In this document: piece by piece, positions 1 to 7,576 of the stretch | How the letters are laid out: the number at the start of each line of letters is the position of its first letter | Position numbering within the stretch: the stretch's first letter is position 1 | Source: Alphaproteobacteria bacterium | GTDB lineage: Bacteria; Pseudomonadota; Alphaproteobacteria; Rhodobacterales; Rhodobacteraceae | Direction: 5' to 3' | DNA: 17,780 nt | Assembly (NCBI GenBank): GCA_013151535.1 | Contig: JAADIC010000287.1 | Span: 1-17,780 of the forward strand | The notes under the pieces: model-generated | What the model was told of the DNA's origin: nothing | The model's input: only the letters and a program-made list of their open reading frames with translations | Databases searched by the model: none | Program-made: the position numbers and the translations under genes

Positions 1-1313
1 ACTGCCGGATGGCCAAGCAAAGCCTGCTCGACCTCGAACGGTGAAACCCAGATGCCCGAGACCTTGAACATGTCGTCCGTGCGCCCGCAATAGATCAGCC
101 GCCCATCGGCGCGCTTTTCGTATTTGTCGCCGGTGCGGGTCCATTCGCCTTCAAAGGTGATGCGCGATTTGGCGCGCTGGTTCCAGTAATCGGCCGCTGC
201 GGACGGCCCGTTGACAAGCAATTCACCGATGCCGCCGGGTTCAACTTCGCTGCCGTCATCCTCGACCAGTCGCACCTGATAGCCGGGAACCGCCACGCCG
301 GAGGTGCCGTATTCCACATCGTCCGGCGCGTTGGACAGGAAGATATGCAGCATCTCGGTTGAGCCGACGCCGTCCAGAATATCGGTGCCCATACACGCCT
401 TCCAGCCCTTGCCGATCTCTTCGGGCAAAGCCTCGCCCGCCGAGATCGAGCGCCGGATGCGCGCCGCACCCTCAGGTGCGTTGCCATCCATCATCGCCAC
501 CATGGCGGCGTAAAGCGTTGGTACGCCACAGAAAATCGTCGGGCCGGTGCGGGCGATGACCTCGAACATAGAATCCGGGGTCGGGCGATCAGGATAAAGG
601 ATCGCGGTCGCGCCAACTGACATCGGGAAGGTCATGCCGTTGCCCAGACCATAGGCAAAGAACAGCTTCGCAGCGGAAAAGATTGTGTCGCTTTGGCTGA
701 TCCCGAGCACCTGCGCACCGTAAGTATCGGCAGTCGCCTGAAGCGCTGAATGCACATGGCGCACGCCTTTTGGTGCGCCGGTTGAGCCGGATGAATAAAG
801 CCAGAACGCGTTTTCGTCCGCCGAGGCATGCACCAACGGCATCGCCTCGCTTGCGGCCAGCTCAGTGACAAAAGCCTTGTGTTCACCGGCATCGCCGCCA
901 ACCACGATCACATGCTCCAGAAACGGATTATCAGCGAAAGTCGGGGCGACCACTGGCAGCAACTGGGCCGACACGAACAGCACTTTGGCGCGGCAATCAT
1001 TCAGGATGCTGGCGTAAACATCGGTGGCCAGCAGGGTGTTGAGCGGGATCGGGATGACACCGGCCTTGATACTGCCCCAGAAAATCACCGGAAACTCAAC
1101 ACAATCAGCCACCAGCATCGCCACGCGATCTTCGCGCCGAATGCCAAGCCGCGCATAGAGCCCCGCCATCTGGTCGCTTTGCGCGCCAAGTTCACGATAA
1201 CTCAGGGCGCGGCCATTGTCCGTTCCTTCGATAAAGGCCGGTTTATCGGCGATGTCCCCGCCCCGGTGGCGTTCAACGAAATAGATCGCGGCGTTTTGGT
1301 TTTTGGCTGACAT
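1..1313 (-). CDS. Benzoate-CoA-ligase-family aryl-CoA ligase (partial, C-terminus beyond the window)
   Basis: ANL-superfamily adenylating enzyme expected to convert an aromatic carboxylate, ATP and CoA into the aryl-CoA thioester in the cytoplasm. About 437 residues are present and remain open to the left edge. The ATP-binding loop SSGSTGAPKG lies at 174-183, followed by LFFAYGLGNGMTFP (217-230), a stretch characteristic of benzoate-CoA ligases such as BadA/BclA. The TEM motif is at 319-321, TGD at 394-396, and the hinge GRTDDMFKVSG at 410-420. The C-terminal catalytic lysine lies outside the window, so the gene is cut by the edge and shows no internal damage. The ATG at 1313 is preceded by a strong AAGGAGGG ribosome-binding site overlapping the stop of the upstream glutamine-synthetase-like gene (12-nt gap). 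It is the last visible gene of the importer operon. Exact substrate (benzoate, a substituted benzoate or another aryl acid) is an inference from family similarity. Confidence 0.9.
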   Translation of the reverse strand, partial: MSAKNQNAAIYFVERHRGGDIADKPAFIEGTDNGRALSYRELGAQSDQMAGLYARLGIRREDRVAMLVADCVEFPVIFWGSIKAGVIPIPLNTLLATDVYASILNDCRAKVLFVSAQLLPVVAPTFADNPFLEHVIVVGGDAGEHKAFVTELAASEAMPLVHASADENAFWLYSSGSTGAPKGVRHVHSALQATADTYGAQVLGISQSDTIFSAAKLFFAYGLGNGMTFPMSVGATAILYPDRPTPDSMFEVIARTGPTIFCGVPTLYAAMVAMMDGNAPEGAARIRRSISAGEALPEEIGKGWKACMGTDILDGVGSTEMLHIFLSNAPDDVEYGTSGVAVPGYQVRLVEDDGSEVEPGGIGELLVNGPSAAADYWNQRAKSRITFEGEWTRTGDKYEKRADGRLIYCGRTDDMFKVSGIWVSPFEVEQALLGHPA

Positions 1314-1325
1314 GCGGCCCTCCTT

Positions 1326-2783
1326 TCAGAACAACGAGAAATACTCGCGCTGCTCCCATTCTGAAACTGCCCCCAGATAACGGCCCCATTCGGCCCGCCT
1401 GAGGTGGCAAAGATAATCGACAAATCCGTCGCCTAACTGGCTGCGGTAAAAAGTGCTGCCCTCGAACGCTTCAATCGCGGTGTGCAGATTGTTTGGCAGC
1501 ATCCGCGCCTCGGCCTGATAGGGTTTTTCAACCGGCGGTGGGGCGGTCAGGGCGCTGTCGAGGCCGTCCAGCCCACACAAAACCTGCGACGCCAGATAAA
1601 GATATGGATTGGCCGCAGGTTCACCCACACGGTTTTCGATACGTGAAGCGTTGTCTCCCGTTGCCGCCAATACCCGCAGCATGGCACCACGATTATCGTG
1701 CCCCCACTGGATACGATCCGGTGCCAGTGCAAAAGGCTGATAGCGTTTGTAACCGTTAACCGTTGGCGTGGACAACAGGCACGAGGCTTCGGCATGTTTC
1801 AGCAATCCTGCAATCCATTGATCGGCAAGTGGGGGCAGGTCCTGGCCCGGATCGGGAATGAAAAGATTGTCGCCGCTCTCCAGATCGACCAGCGATTGAT
1901 GCAGATGCCAGCCATTGCCCATGGAGTTCTTGAAATTCGGGCGGCACATGAAGGTGGCGTGCAGGCCGTTTCGCTGGCAGACCTGTTTGACCATGTTGCG
2001 AAACAGAACCATGTTGTCGGCAGATGCGATCCCCAGCGCAGGCTCAAAGGTGAATTCAAACTGGCTGGGGCCAAACTCGCTTTCCATGGAGCGCAGCGGC
2101 AGGTTCAGCCCTTCGGCGTTGACGCGCAACAGCTCCATCACATCCTCAAGTTGGTCGGCGCGGTTTTCGGTCAGGTATTGATAGCCGTGGCTTAGAAGGC
2201 TGGTTTTGGGTTGGTCTTCCTGCCAGTTGGAGTTTTCGTGCTCAAGCTGCGGGTCGTCGATGTTCAAAACGTAAAATTCAACCTCGAGACCAGTCAGAAA
2301 GCCCATGCCTTTATCGGCCAGCCGCGCCAGCGCATCCTTGAGGATTTGACGGGTGGACAAAGGCAGTTTCGTGCCGTCCATCCGGCACAAGTCACTTATC
2401 ATCCAGCCGGTGTGATTGGCCCAGGGCAGGATTTTGAAGGTGGTCGGATCGGGCAGCATCAGGAAATCGGACGCCCCGGTCATCACGCCCGCACCAAAGC
2501 CCGCATCGTCTTCCCAAACTGGAAACACGGTGGCGTGCGAGGTGTCTTTCAAGAGCAGGGTCGAGGTCATCGACACGCCCTTGCTGAAGGCTGATTTCAG
2601 ACCCGCCGCCATGATGGTTTTGGAGCGCGTCACCCCGTGCTGATCGACAAACGCGACGCGGATGGTCTCGACATTATTGTCTTTGACGGCCTTCAGCACG
2701 GCCTCGGCGGCGACAAACTCGGCCTCGCCCCAGATTTGGGTGGCGAGGGACTTATCGCCGGGTTGTGCCATATCTGCGCCCAT
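1326..2783 (-). CDS. Glutamine-synthetase-like ligase (possible gamma-glutamyl-amide synthetase)
   Basis: Protein of the glutamine synthetase fold, 485 aa, predicted to ligate the gamma-carboxyl of glutamate to an amine using ATP. Catalytic landmarks are intact: ExE at 167-169, ESEFGPSQFE at 234-243, HLH at 293-295, NGYKRYQPFA at 343-352, and the RIENRVGEPAANPYLY block at 381-396. True ammonia-assimilating GlnA is usually not placed in catabolic operons, so a role like AtdA1/TdnQ (aniline), IpuC (isopropylamine) or PuuA (putrescine) is more likely; that is inference. Start choice: the ATG at 2783 overlaps the stop of the Rieske gene (TAATG), typical of translational coupling. The frame is open 23 codons further upstream, but that stretch lies inside the Rieske gene and does not look like GS. 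A second ATG four codons in (2771) cannot be excluded. Confidence 0.9.
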   Translation of the reverse strand: MGADMAQPGDKSLATQIWGEAEFVAAEAVLKAVKDNNVETIRVAFVDQHGVTRSKTIMAAGLKSAFSKGVSMTSTLLLKDTSHATVFPVWEDDAGFGAGVMTGASDFLMLPDPTTFKILPWANHTGWMISDLCRMDGTKLPLSTRQILKDALARLADKGMGFLTGLEVEFYVLNIDDPQLEHENSNWQEDQPKTSLLSHGYQYLTENRADQLEDVMELLRVNAEGLNLPLRSMESEFGPSQFEFTFEPALGIASADNMVLFRNMVKQVCQRNGLHATFMCRPNFKNSMGNGWHLHQSLVDLESGDNLFIPDPGQDLPPLADQWIAGLLKHAEASCLLSTPTVNGYKRYQPFALAPDRIQWGHDNRGAMLRVLAATGDNASRIENRVGEPAANPYLYLASQVLCGLDGLDSALTAPPPVEKPYQAEARMLPNNLHTAIEAFEGSTFYRSQLGDGFVDYLCHLRRAEWGRYLGAVSEWEQREYFSLF

Positions 2784-4096
2784 TAGATATCCGCATCCCA
2801 AGGGCAGCTTTCGCGCCGCGCCGCGTCCGCCGCAGGCCACGAGGATTGCCAATCGTCAGACGGCGCGATTGTGTCAATCGAGATCGGGCCTTTGACATCT
2901 GCCAAACCGCCATTGGCCATCGGCAGCTTATTCGCATCCCCCGCCGCCAGATCGGCAATCGCCGCGCGCAGTTTGCGCCGGTAAGCGATGATCGCCACGT
3001 CGGATTTGCCCAGATGCTCCTCACGCCGATCCTGAATGGCCCCCATCGCCTCGACCGCCCATTGGTCATGCACGTTGATATCGAGCCCCATGCCGGTATA
3101 GGTCAGGTTGTTCTGCTCATCCGCGTCATAACCGTAATTGTTGGCCGCATTTTTCAAAGGCGCGTAATCCGGCAGGCGGTGTTCACGCAGGCGTTGCTCG
3201 CGCATTTTCACCTTGTCGACAGGGTTGCCGAAGCTGGTGAACATCGAGAACCAGTAACAATTCACATCGTCAATCGGCACATGCCACTGGGTGATGGTCA
3301 TTTCAGATGAAATCGGGATGGTGATGGCGCAGGGGAAGACCTGATTGGTGATGCGCACATGGGTGCTGCCGTTTTTCAGATCGCGCAGGGAGAGCAGGCG
3401 CAGGCCGTAATCTGTATCTTCAACATTGATCTCGGGGCGCGGGAATTCGCGTAGCACTTGCGTCATCGGAATATCGGTGCCGGGGGCCGCGTCGCGGAAT
3501 TGTTTGCCGTAGCTGTCCTTGGGGTCTTCATCCTGCAAAAACCGGTGCAGGAACGAGGCATGGGCGGGGTCAATCCCGACCTCAAGTGCTTGCAGCCAGT
3601 TGCATTGCCACAGGCCTTTGAAAGCGAAAACGTGGCTGTCCGGCGCTTTGAAACAGTCAAGCGCGGGGAATTCGGGTGGGGTGCCCTGCCCCATATAGGC
3701 CCAGATGATGCCGTTGTTTTCGACCACAGGATAAGACGGGGTGGTGATGTTTTTGAACAGGGTCGAGCCTTCGGGTTCCCCCGGCGTGTCAACGCATTGA
3801 CCGCTCACGTCAAAATGCCAGCCGTGGAACGGGCAGCGCAGGCCGTTATTTTCAAGCCGGCCAAAACACAGATCCGCACCGCGATGTGGGCAATAGCGCG
3901 CGATCAGGCCAAGATTGCCGCGCTCATCGCGGAAAAGAACCAGCTTTTCGCCCAGCAGGGTGACAGCAACCACGGGGCGCGGGCCCATCAGCTCGTCACT
4001 TAAAGCGGCAGGCATCCAGTATTGGCGCAGCACTTTGCCCGCTGGTTGATCGGCCCCGACAAGGGTGATTTCGTCGTTCTTTTCCTGAGACATCAT
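2783..4096 (-). CDS. Rieske non-heme iron aromatic oxygenase, phthalate-dioxygenase type (alpha subunit)
   Basis: 437-aa ring-hydroxylating or O/N-demethylating oxygenase. An N-terminal Rieske [2Fe-2S] domain shows CPH at 69-71 and CPFHGWH at 88-94 (C-x-H ... C-x2-H ligands). The catalytic domain has D176-x2-H179-x4-H184 (GIDPAHASFLH), giving the bridging aspartate and two mononuclear iron histidines. D356 in AIQDRREEHLG is the probable third ligand. The layout matches the single-subunit group that includes phthalate 4,5-dioxygenase, vanillate demethylase and LigX, which need a separate FMN/[2Fe-2S] reductase; none is encoded here. The first of two adjacent ATGs is chosen because AAGGAGGG sits 8 nt upstream. 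It starts 18 nt after the livF-like stop and overlaps the GS-like gene by one base, so it belongs to the importer operon. The reaction is unknown; an aromatic or gamma-glutamylated aromatic substrate is inferred from context. Confidence 0.9.
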   Translation of the reverse strand: MMSQEKNDEITLVGADQPAGKVLRQYWMPAALSDELMGPRPVVAVTLLGEKLVLFRDERGNLGLIARYCPHRGADLCFGRLENNGLRCPFHGWHFDVSGQCVDTPGEPEGSTLFKNITTPSYPVVENNGIIWAYMGQGTPPEFPALDCFKAPDSHVFAFKGLWQCNWLQALEVGIDPAHASFLHRFLQDEDPKDSYGKQFRDAAPGTDIPMTQVLREFPRPEINVEDTDYGLRLLSLRDLKNGSTHVRITNQVFPCAITIPISSEMTITQWHVPIDDVNCYWFSMFTSFGNPVDKVKMREQRLREHRLPDYAPLKNAANNYGYDADEQNNLTYTGMGLDINVHDQWAVEAMGAIQDRREEHLGKSDVAIIAYRRKLRAAIADLAAGDANKLPMANGGLADVKGPISIDTIAPSDDWQSSWPAADAARRESCPWDADI

Positions 4097-4114
4097 GGCG
4101 CGAGCCCTCCTTTT

Positions 4115-4819
4115 CTAGACTCCGAGATAGCGTTGCAGCACATCGCGATCCTTGCGCAAGACGTCCGACGTGCCTTGCCAGACGATCTTACCGCGTTCGA
4201 TGATGTAATTGCGATCTGCAATCCGCAGCAGGTCTTTCAAATTCTTGTCGACCACCAGAATCGAGACGTTTTGCGCCCGAATAAGCGTCAGTGCCGCCCA
4301 GATTTTCTGGCGCACCAACGGGGCCAAACCCTCGGTTGCCTCATCCAGTATCAGCAGCTTCGGGTTGGTCATCAGCGCGCGGCCAATGGCCAGCATTTGC
4401 TGCTCGCCGCCCGACAGCAGGTTGCCCATGGAACCTTTGCGTTCAGCCAGTTCGGGGAACATGTCATAGACTTTCTCGACCGTCCAGGGATCAGCCACGC
4501 CAAGGTGGTTGCTGGCGGTGGCCACAAGGTTTTCAACCATGGACAGGTTCGGGAATATCTGGCGGCCTTCCGGCACAAGGCCAAGGCCCAGATTGGCGGT
4601 TTTAAAGGATGGATTGCCGACCAGTTCCGCCCCTTCAAAGGTGATCGAGCCACCCGATGCGGGAATAATCCCCATGATCGAATTGATCGTGGTGGTCTTG
4701 CCCATGCCGTTGCGCCCCAACAGGGTTGCCACTTCGCCCGCGCCAATCTCAAGATCAACGCCGAACAGGGCTTGCGAATTGCCGTAATGGGTGGTGAGGC
4801 CGGATATTTTCAGCATCAT
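4115..4819 (-). CDS. Branched-chain-type ABC importer, ATP-binding protein LivF-like
   Basis: 234-aa ABC ATPase of the LivF branch, one of two nucleotide-binding subunits energising the importer. Walker A GRNGMGKT is at 35-42, Q-loop PEGRQ at 83-87, signature LSGGEQ at 135-140, and Walker B LLILDE at 155-160. The usual H-loop histidine is replaced: the strand reads VVDKN at 189-193, comparable to the EQN seen in many LivF proteins, so loss of the histidine here is a known family trait. Length is standard. The start ATG at 4819 overlaps the stop of the LivG-like gene (ATGA), implying coupled translation and a fixed ATPase stoichiometry. The ligand is probably an aromatic acid and not a branched-chain amino acid, judged from the catabolic genes that follow. 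Confidence 0.93.
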   Translation of the reverse strand: MMLKISGLTTHYGNSQALFGVDLEIGAGEVATLLGRNGMGKTTTINSIMGIIPASGGSITFEGAELVGNPSFKTANLGLGLVPEGRQIFPNLSMVENLVATASNHLGVADPWTVEKVYDMFPELAERKGSMGNLLSGGEQQMLAIGRALMTNPKLLILDEATEGLAPLVRQKIWAALTLIRAQNVSILVVDKNLKDLLRIADRNYIIERGKIVWQGTSDVLRKDRDVLQRYLGV

Positions 4820-5559
4820 TCTTCCCCCAGATAGGCGTGGCGCACATCGTCATTGCTGCGGATTTCATCGGGCGTGCCGGTGGCGATGATGCGCCCGTAA
4901 ACCAGCACCGAAATGCGATCCGCCAGCGCGAACACCGCGTCCATGTCGTGCTCAATCAGCAGGATTGTGCGTTCACCTTTCAGGGTTTTCAGAAACGTCA
5001 CCAGATTGCCGCTTTCCTCGGGGCCAAGCCCCGCCATCGGCTCATCCAGCAGCATCAGTTGCGCGCGGCTGGCCAGCGCAATCGCGATTTCCATTTGCCG
5101 GTGTTCGCCGTGGGAAAGCTCGGATGTCAGATCATTGGCGCGGCGGCGCAGGCCGACCATGCGCAGGCTTTCCATCGCCTCGTCGCGCAGATGTTTGATC
5201 TTGCGGGCTGGCTTAAGAAAGCGGAACGAATGGCCGTCTTGTGCCTGCACCGCCAGTGCCACGTTGTCCAGAACCGACATGCTCATCACCAAGGACGTAA
5301 TCTGGAACGAACGCGTGATACCAAGGCGCGCGCGGGCATGCGCCGCCCGATTGGTGATGTTCGCCCCCTTGAAAGTGACCGTCCCGCTGTCAGGTTTCAG
5401 CGCGCCGCAAAGCTGTGCCACCAGCGTGGTTTTACCCGCGCCATTGGGGCCGATAATGGCGTGGATTTCACCCGCCTCGACCGTTAGCGACACGTCATCC
5501 GTGGCCGTCACCCCGCCAAAACTTTTGCACAGCGCATCGATTTTCAGCAAGGCCACCAT
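4816..5559 (-). CDS. Branched-chain-type ABC importer, ATP-binding protein LivG-like
   Basis: 247-aa ABC ATPase of the LivG branch. Walker A GPNGAGKT is at 37-44, the Q-loop glutamine at 86, an LSHGE signature at 148-152 (the LSHGE/LSYG variant is normal for LivG), Walker B LMLLDE at 168-173, and the H-loop LIEHD with H204. It should pair with the LivF-like subunit as a heterodimer under the LivH/LivM permeases at the inner membrane. The start codon directly abuts the stop of the LivM-like gene (TAGATG, no gap) and the 3' end overlaps the next gene by four bases. Both ATPase genes are intact. Confidence 0.93.
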   Translation of the reverse strand: MVALLKIDALCKSFGGVTATDDVSLTVEAGEIHAIIGPNGAGKTTLVAQLCGALKPDSGTVTFKGANITNRAAHARARLGITRSFQITSLVMSMSVLDNVALAVQAQDGHSFRFLKPARKIKHLRDEAMESLRMVGLRRRANDLTSELSHGEHRQMEIAIALASRAQLMLLDEPMAGLGPEESGNLVTFLKTLKGERTILLIEHDMDAVFALADRISVLVYGRIIATGTPDEIRSNDDVRHAYLGEE

Positions 5560-6579
5560 CTATTTCCCCCGCCGTTTCAGCAGCCCCATCAGGCCACCGC
5601 GCACGAACAATACCACAAAGATCAGCATCAGGCCGAAGGGTAGATGCCAGTAAACCTCAAGCCCCAACTCGCGCCCGATCAGGGGTTCCAGCAGGCCGTC
5701 AAACCAGCCCATGACGCCCTTCAAAACCTCCTCGATCAGGATGAAGATCGACGAGCCTAGCACAGGGCCAAGCACGGTCGAGGCGCCGCCAAGAATGACC
5801 ATGAACATCAACTCGCCCGAGCGGGTCCAATCCAGCATATCGGGCGAAATAAAGGTGGTGAAATTACCCAGCAGAAAACCCGCGTAACCGGCAATCGAGC
5901 CGGAAATCACATAGGCCACCAACTGGTATTTGTAGGTGTTGAAACCAAGCGTCACCATACGCTCGTTATTGCCTTTGGCCCCTTGCAACACCATGCCGAA
6001 ACGCGAATTGACCAGTGTGTGCTTGATGAACATGGCCACCACCAGTGACACATAAGCCACCAGATAAAGCGTGAGTGGATTGTCCAGCGAGATCAGCGGC
6101 AACTCGGAGCGCACGTCAATCGTCAAACCGTCATCGCCGCCATAAATATCCAGCGACAGGAAGAAATAATAGGCCATCTGCCCGAAGGCCATGGTAATCA
6201 TCAGAAAATAGACGCCCTTGGTTCTGAGGGCAATTGCACCTGTGACCAGTGCAAACAGGGCCGAGGCCGCCAGCGCCAGTGCAAGCTGGAAAAAGCCGTT
6301 ATAGCTGGCGATAAAATCCATGCCACCCCAGGTGGCGTGATAGGCCGGAATGCCAACCGCATAAGCGCCGATGCCGATAAAGGCGGCGTGACCAAAGCTG
6401 ACCAGCCCACCGAACCCCAGCAGGATATTGAGGCCGACAGCAGCGATTGCCAGCACCACCAGACGGGTGGTCAGATCAACATAGAACGGCTGGCCGGTCC
6501 ACATGAATATGGGCGGCAGGATCGCCAGTGCGAGCATGAAAACCAGCGTCACCCAACCGATTGCCGACAGCCTGCCCAT
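5560..6579 (-). CDS. Branched-chain-type ABC importer, permease LivM-like
   Basis: 339-aa integral inner-membrane protein with about eight to ten hydrophobic segments, starting with WVTLVFMLALAILPPIFMW and then VVLAIAAVGLNILLGFGGLVSFGHAAF, a stretch typical of LivM. A cytoplasmic coupling region follows around NNERMVTLGFNTYKYQLVAY, with GSIAGYAGFLLG after it. It forms the translocation pore together with the LivH-like protein. The ATG at 6579 overlaps the LivH stop by one base (TGATG). Length and order (H-M-G-F) match standard branched-chain or aromatic-acid importers, and no damage is seen. Confidence 0.93.
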   Translation of the reverse strand: MGRLSAIGWVTLVFMLALAILPPIFMWTGQPFYVDLTTRLVVLAIAAVGLNILLGFGGLVSFGHAAFIGIGAYAVGIPAYHATWGGMDFIASYNGFFQLALALAASALFALVTGAIALRTKGVYFLMITMAFGQMAYYFFLSLDIYGGDDGLTIDVRSELPLISLDNPLTLYLVAYVSLVVAMFIKHTLVNSRFGMVLQGAKGNNERMVTLGFNTYKYQLVAYVISGSIAGYAGFLLGNFTTFISPDMLDWTRSGELMFMVILGGASTVLGPVLGSSIFILIEEVLKGVMGWFDGLLEPLIGRELGLEVYWHLPFGLMLIFVVLFVRGGLMGLLKRRGK

Positions 6580-7502
6580 CAGCGCACCTTGGGCGGGAAC
6601 AGGCCCTGCGGTTTCAGGGCCAGAACCACGGCCATCAGGATGAAGATCATCATGCCCGATACGGCGGGGGCTGCGGTTGAGGCGGCATCCGCGCTCATCA
6701 CCAGCCCGAAAATATCCGCCAGAAACGAGCGGCCGAGCGTGTCAATCAGCCCGATGATGATGGCGGCAATGAACGCGCCTTTCATCGAGCCGATGCCGCC
6801 AACGATAATCACCACGAAGGTGGTGATGATGATCTGGTTGCCCATGCCGATAGAGGCCTCGGTGATCGGTGAAATCAGCATACCGGCCAACCCGGCCAGC
6901 ATCGCGCCCAGCGCGAAGACCAGTGCAAACAGGGTTTGAATGTCAATGCCAAGGGCCGACACCATGGTGCGGTTGGACGCCCCGGCGCGGATCAACATGC
7001 CAAGGCGGGTATAGTTCACCAGCCAGAACAGGCCCGCCGCCACTGACAGGCCCGAGCCGATAATCAGCAGCCGGAAGCTGGGGATCACCGCACCTTCAAA
7101 CAGTTGCACTTGGCCATCCAGCCATGCGGGCAGCGGCACCGCGATGCCTTCAACCCCCCAGATGATCTGGGTCAGGGTGTCGATCACAAGGATCAAACCA
7201 AACGTCGCCAGCACATGATCCAGATGATCCTTGTCATAAAGGTTGCGCGCCACCACGCGCTCGATCACGAAGCCCACTACCCCGGTAATCGGCAGCGCGA
7301 CCAGCACCGCCAGCAGGAAGTTGCCAAACAGAAAGGTCAGGCTGGCGCAAACAAAAGCGCCGATCATATAAAGCGAGCCATGCGCCAGATTGACAAAATC
7401 CAGGATGCCAAAGACCAGCGTCAGGCCCGAGGCGACCAGAAACAGCAACAGGCCAAGCTGCACGCCATTCAGCACCTGCAAGAACAGAAGTGTATAATCC
7501 AC
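6579..7502 (-). CDS. Branched-chain-type ABC importer, permease LivH-like
   Basis: 307-aa polytopic inner-membrane permease beginning MDYTLLFLQVLNGVQLGLLL, with the family stretch GLTLVFGILDFVNLAHGSLYM near residues 26-46 and the coupling region NRTMVSALGIDIQTLFAL further on. The start is a GTG at 7502. No ATG is available in frame before an upstream stop codon, and GTG gives the expected family N-terminus. The ribosome-binding site is weak (GGAAAA), and the gene is separated from the binding-protein gene by 74 nt containing a strong hairpin. The low initiation strength fits membrane components being made at lower levels than the binding protein. Confidence 0.92.
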   Translation of the reverse strand: MDYTLLFLQVLNGVQLGLLLFLVASGLTLVFGILDFVNLAHGSLYMIGAFVCASLTFLFGNFLLAVLVALPITGVVGFVIERVVARNLYDKDHLDHVLATFGLILVIDTLTQIIWGVEGIAVPLPAWLDGQVQLFEGAVIPSFRLLIIGSGLSVAAGLFWLVNYTRLGMLIRAGASNRTMVSALGIDIQTLFALVFALGAMLAGLAGMLISPITEASIGMGNQIIITTFVVIIVGGIGSMKGAFIAAIIIGLIDTLGRSFLADIFGLVMSADAASTAAPAVSGMMIFILMAVVLALKPQGLFPPKVR

Positions 7503-7528
7503 GATAGATTTTCCGGTAATCGCTGCAT

Positions 7529-7557
7529 GTGATGGCCGGTTAGGCCCCGGCCATCAC
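7529..7557 (-). other. Intergenic hairpin between binding-protein and permease genes
   Basis: A perfect 11-bp inverted repeat (GTGATGGCCGG / CCGGCCATCAC) encloses a 7-nt loop. It lies 19 nt downstream of the stop codon of the binding-protein gene and 26 nt before the LivH start. No T-run follows on the minus strand, so it is not a classical terminator. In ABC importer operons such stem-loops commonly stabilise the upstream binding-protein message or attenuate read-through into permease genes. That role is inferred from position and structure. Confidence 0.7.
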
Positions 7558-7576
7558 AGATTTCAGATTTACGCGC

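Noticed and set aside
2784..2852. 23-residue N-terminal extension of the GS-like protein
   Set aside because: Lies inside the Rieske gene in another frame and lacks similarity to GS N-termini; the TAATG overlap gives a natural start.
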